Shown: positions 5,319 through 5,706 of the stretch, in pieces | How positions within the stretch are numbered: position 1 is the stretch's first letter | Layout: every line of letters starts with the position of its first letter | DNA from: Syntrophobacteria bacterium | GTDB lineage: Bacteria > Desulfobacterota > Syntrophobacteria > JARFUL01 | Assembly (NCBI GenBank): GCA_029289015.1 | Contig: JARFUL010000308.1 | Span: 1 to 5,706, forward strand | Length of the DNA: 5,706 nucleotides | Direction of reading: 5' to 3' | The notes under the pieces: generated by a model | Databases searched by the model: none | What the model was told of the DNA's origin: nothing | The model's input: the letters and a program-made list of their open reading frames with translations, nothing else | Program-made: the position numbers and the translations under genes

Positions 5319-5706
5319 GACCCGTCTTGGTCTTTACCTACCACCACGTGAGCCCGAGGAGGGGGGACAAGTTCTCCGTGACCCCCGAGACCTTCGAGGC
5401 CCACCTGCGGGCCCTGGCCCAAAAGGGGTACGAGCCGCTCTTCATCCGCGACGCGGCCAAGCTCATCCGGGGAGAGGCCCCCGGGCCCGGCCGCGCGGTG
5501 GTGATAACCCTGGACGACGGGTATCTGGACAACTACCTCTTCGCGTTCCCCGTGCTCAAGAGGCTGAACATGAAGGCCACCATCTTCGCGGTGACCTCCT
5601 GGGTGGACGCGGCCACCGGGGGGTTCGGCATGAGGACGCGGCGCGACGCTCCTGTTACCCACGACGAGGCCAAGAGGCTCATCAAAGAGGGCAGGGCCGA
5701 GGACGC
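5315..5706 (+). CDS. Polysaccharide deacetylase family protein (NodB/CE4), N-terminal part
   Basis: The 3' end is cut by the window edge after 130 codons and two bases. The product starts MRPVLVFTYHHVSPRRGDKF and carries the NodB-homology motif 1 as TLDDGYLDNY (65-74). In this family D67 would be the catalytic base and D68 a metal ligand. The HxxxH metal-binding motif 2 should lie just past the window, so activity cannot be judged. There is no signal peptide or membrane segment at the N-terminus, which suggests a cytoplasmic enzyme acting on a glycan precursor, as ArnD does in lipid A modification. The start is TTG 5315, inside a 4-base TTGA overlap with the preceding stop, with AAGGAG (5301-5306) 8 bases upstream. 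No ATG or GTG fits the conserved N-terminus. N-deacetylation of a core sugar is inferred from context. Confidence 0.88.
   Translation, partial: MRPVLVFTYHHVSPRRGDKFSVTPETFEAHLRALAQKGYEPLFIRDAAKLIRGEAPGPGRAVVITLDDGYLDNYLFAFPVLKRLNMKATIFAVTSWVDAATGGFGMRTRRDAPVTHDEAKRLIKEGRAED

Noticed and set aside
4862..5662. Minus-strand open frame of 266 codons over GT4 and the deacetylase start
   Set aside because: Spans two unrelated coding genes on the opposite strand and shows only low-complexity Ser/Arg/Pro sequence.
1..5706. Mobile element, CRISPR array, tRNA, rRNA or toxin-antitoxin pair
   Set aside because: No transposase or integrase motifs, no regularly spaced repeats, no cloverleaf and no small two-gene module were seen; the window reads as a conserved chromosomal region.

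Overview
The window is a GC-rich stretch (about two thirds G+C by eye) of bacterial chromosome. It carries seven plus-strand genes plus the tail of an eighth-type partial gene at the left edge, eight coding regions in total minus none on the other strand: PIN/TRAM tail, rluD, coaE, waaC-like, a Trm112-like small gene, two glycosyltransferases and a truncated deacetylase-like gene. Heptosyltransferase-type lipopolysaccharide (LPS) genes point to a Gram-negative organism. The gene set, the dominant use of AGG for arginine, and the frequent GTG/TTG starts resemble what I know of deltaproteobacteria (Desulfobacterota/Geobacter-like lineages). That placement is an inference from style, not from a marker gene.

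Left part (1-1963): housekeeping genes. The 3' end of a PIN-TRAM protein (YacL type) is followed, after a short gap holding a strong predicted hairpin, by an RluD-type 23S rRNA pseudouridine synthase. The dephospho-CoA kinase gene coaE follows and is coupled to rluD by a TGATG stop-start overlap.

Middle (1964-2136): a 173-base intergenic region that looks like an operon boundary. It has two weak terminator-like hairpins, then a plausible sigma-70-type promoter with a small dyad beside its -35 element.

Right part (2137-5706): an LPS core or surface-glycan operon. It contains a family-9 heptosyltransferase (WaaC-like), a 56-residue Trm112/UPF0434 zinc-ribbon protein, a WaaE-like family-2 glycosyltransferase, a family-4 glycosyltransferase, and the start of a NodB-type polysaccharide deacetylase cut by the window edge. 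From the small protein onward the gaps are +3, +1 and -4 bases, so these four are almost certainly co-transcribed and translationally coupled. A reasonable reading is that WaaC adds the first heptose to Kdo-lipid A, the two later glycosyltransferases extend the inner or outer core on the cytoplasmic face, and the deacetylase trims an N-acyl group from a sugar in the same structure.

I see no mobile element, CRISPR array, tRNA or rRNA, and no clear new defence or other system. The least explained features are the rluD leader hairpin that would bury its Shine-Dalgarno sequence, a two-block repeat found on both sides of waaC, and the small zinc-ribbon gene inside the LPS operon.
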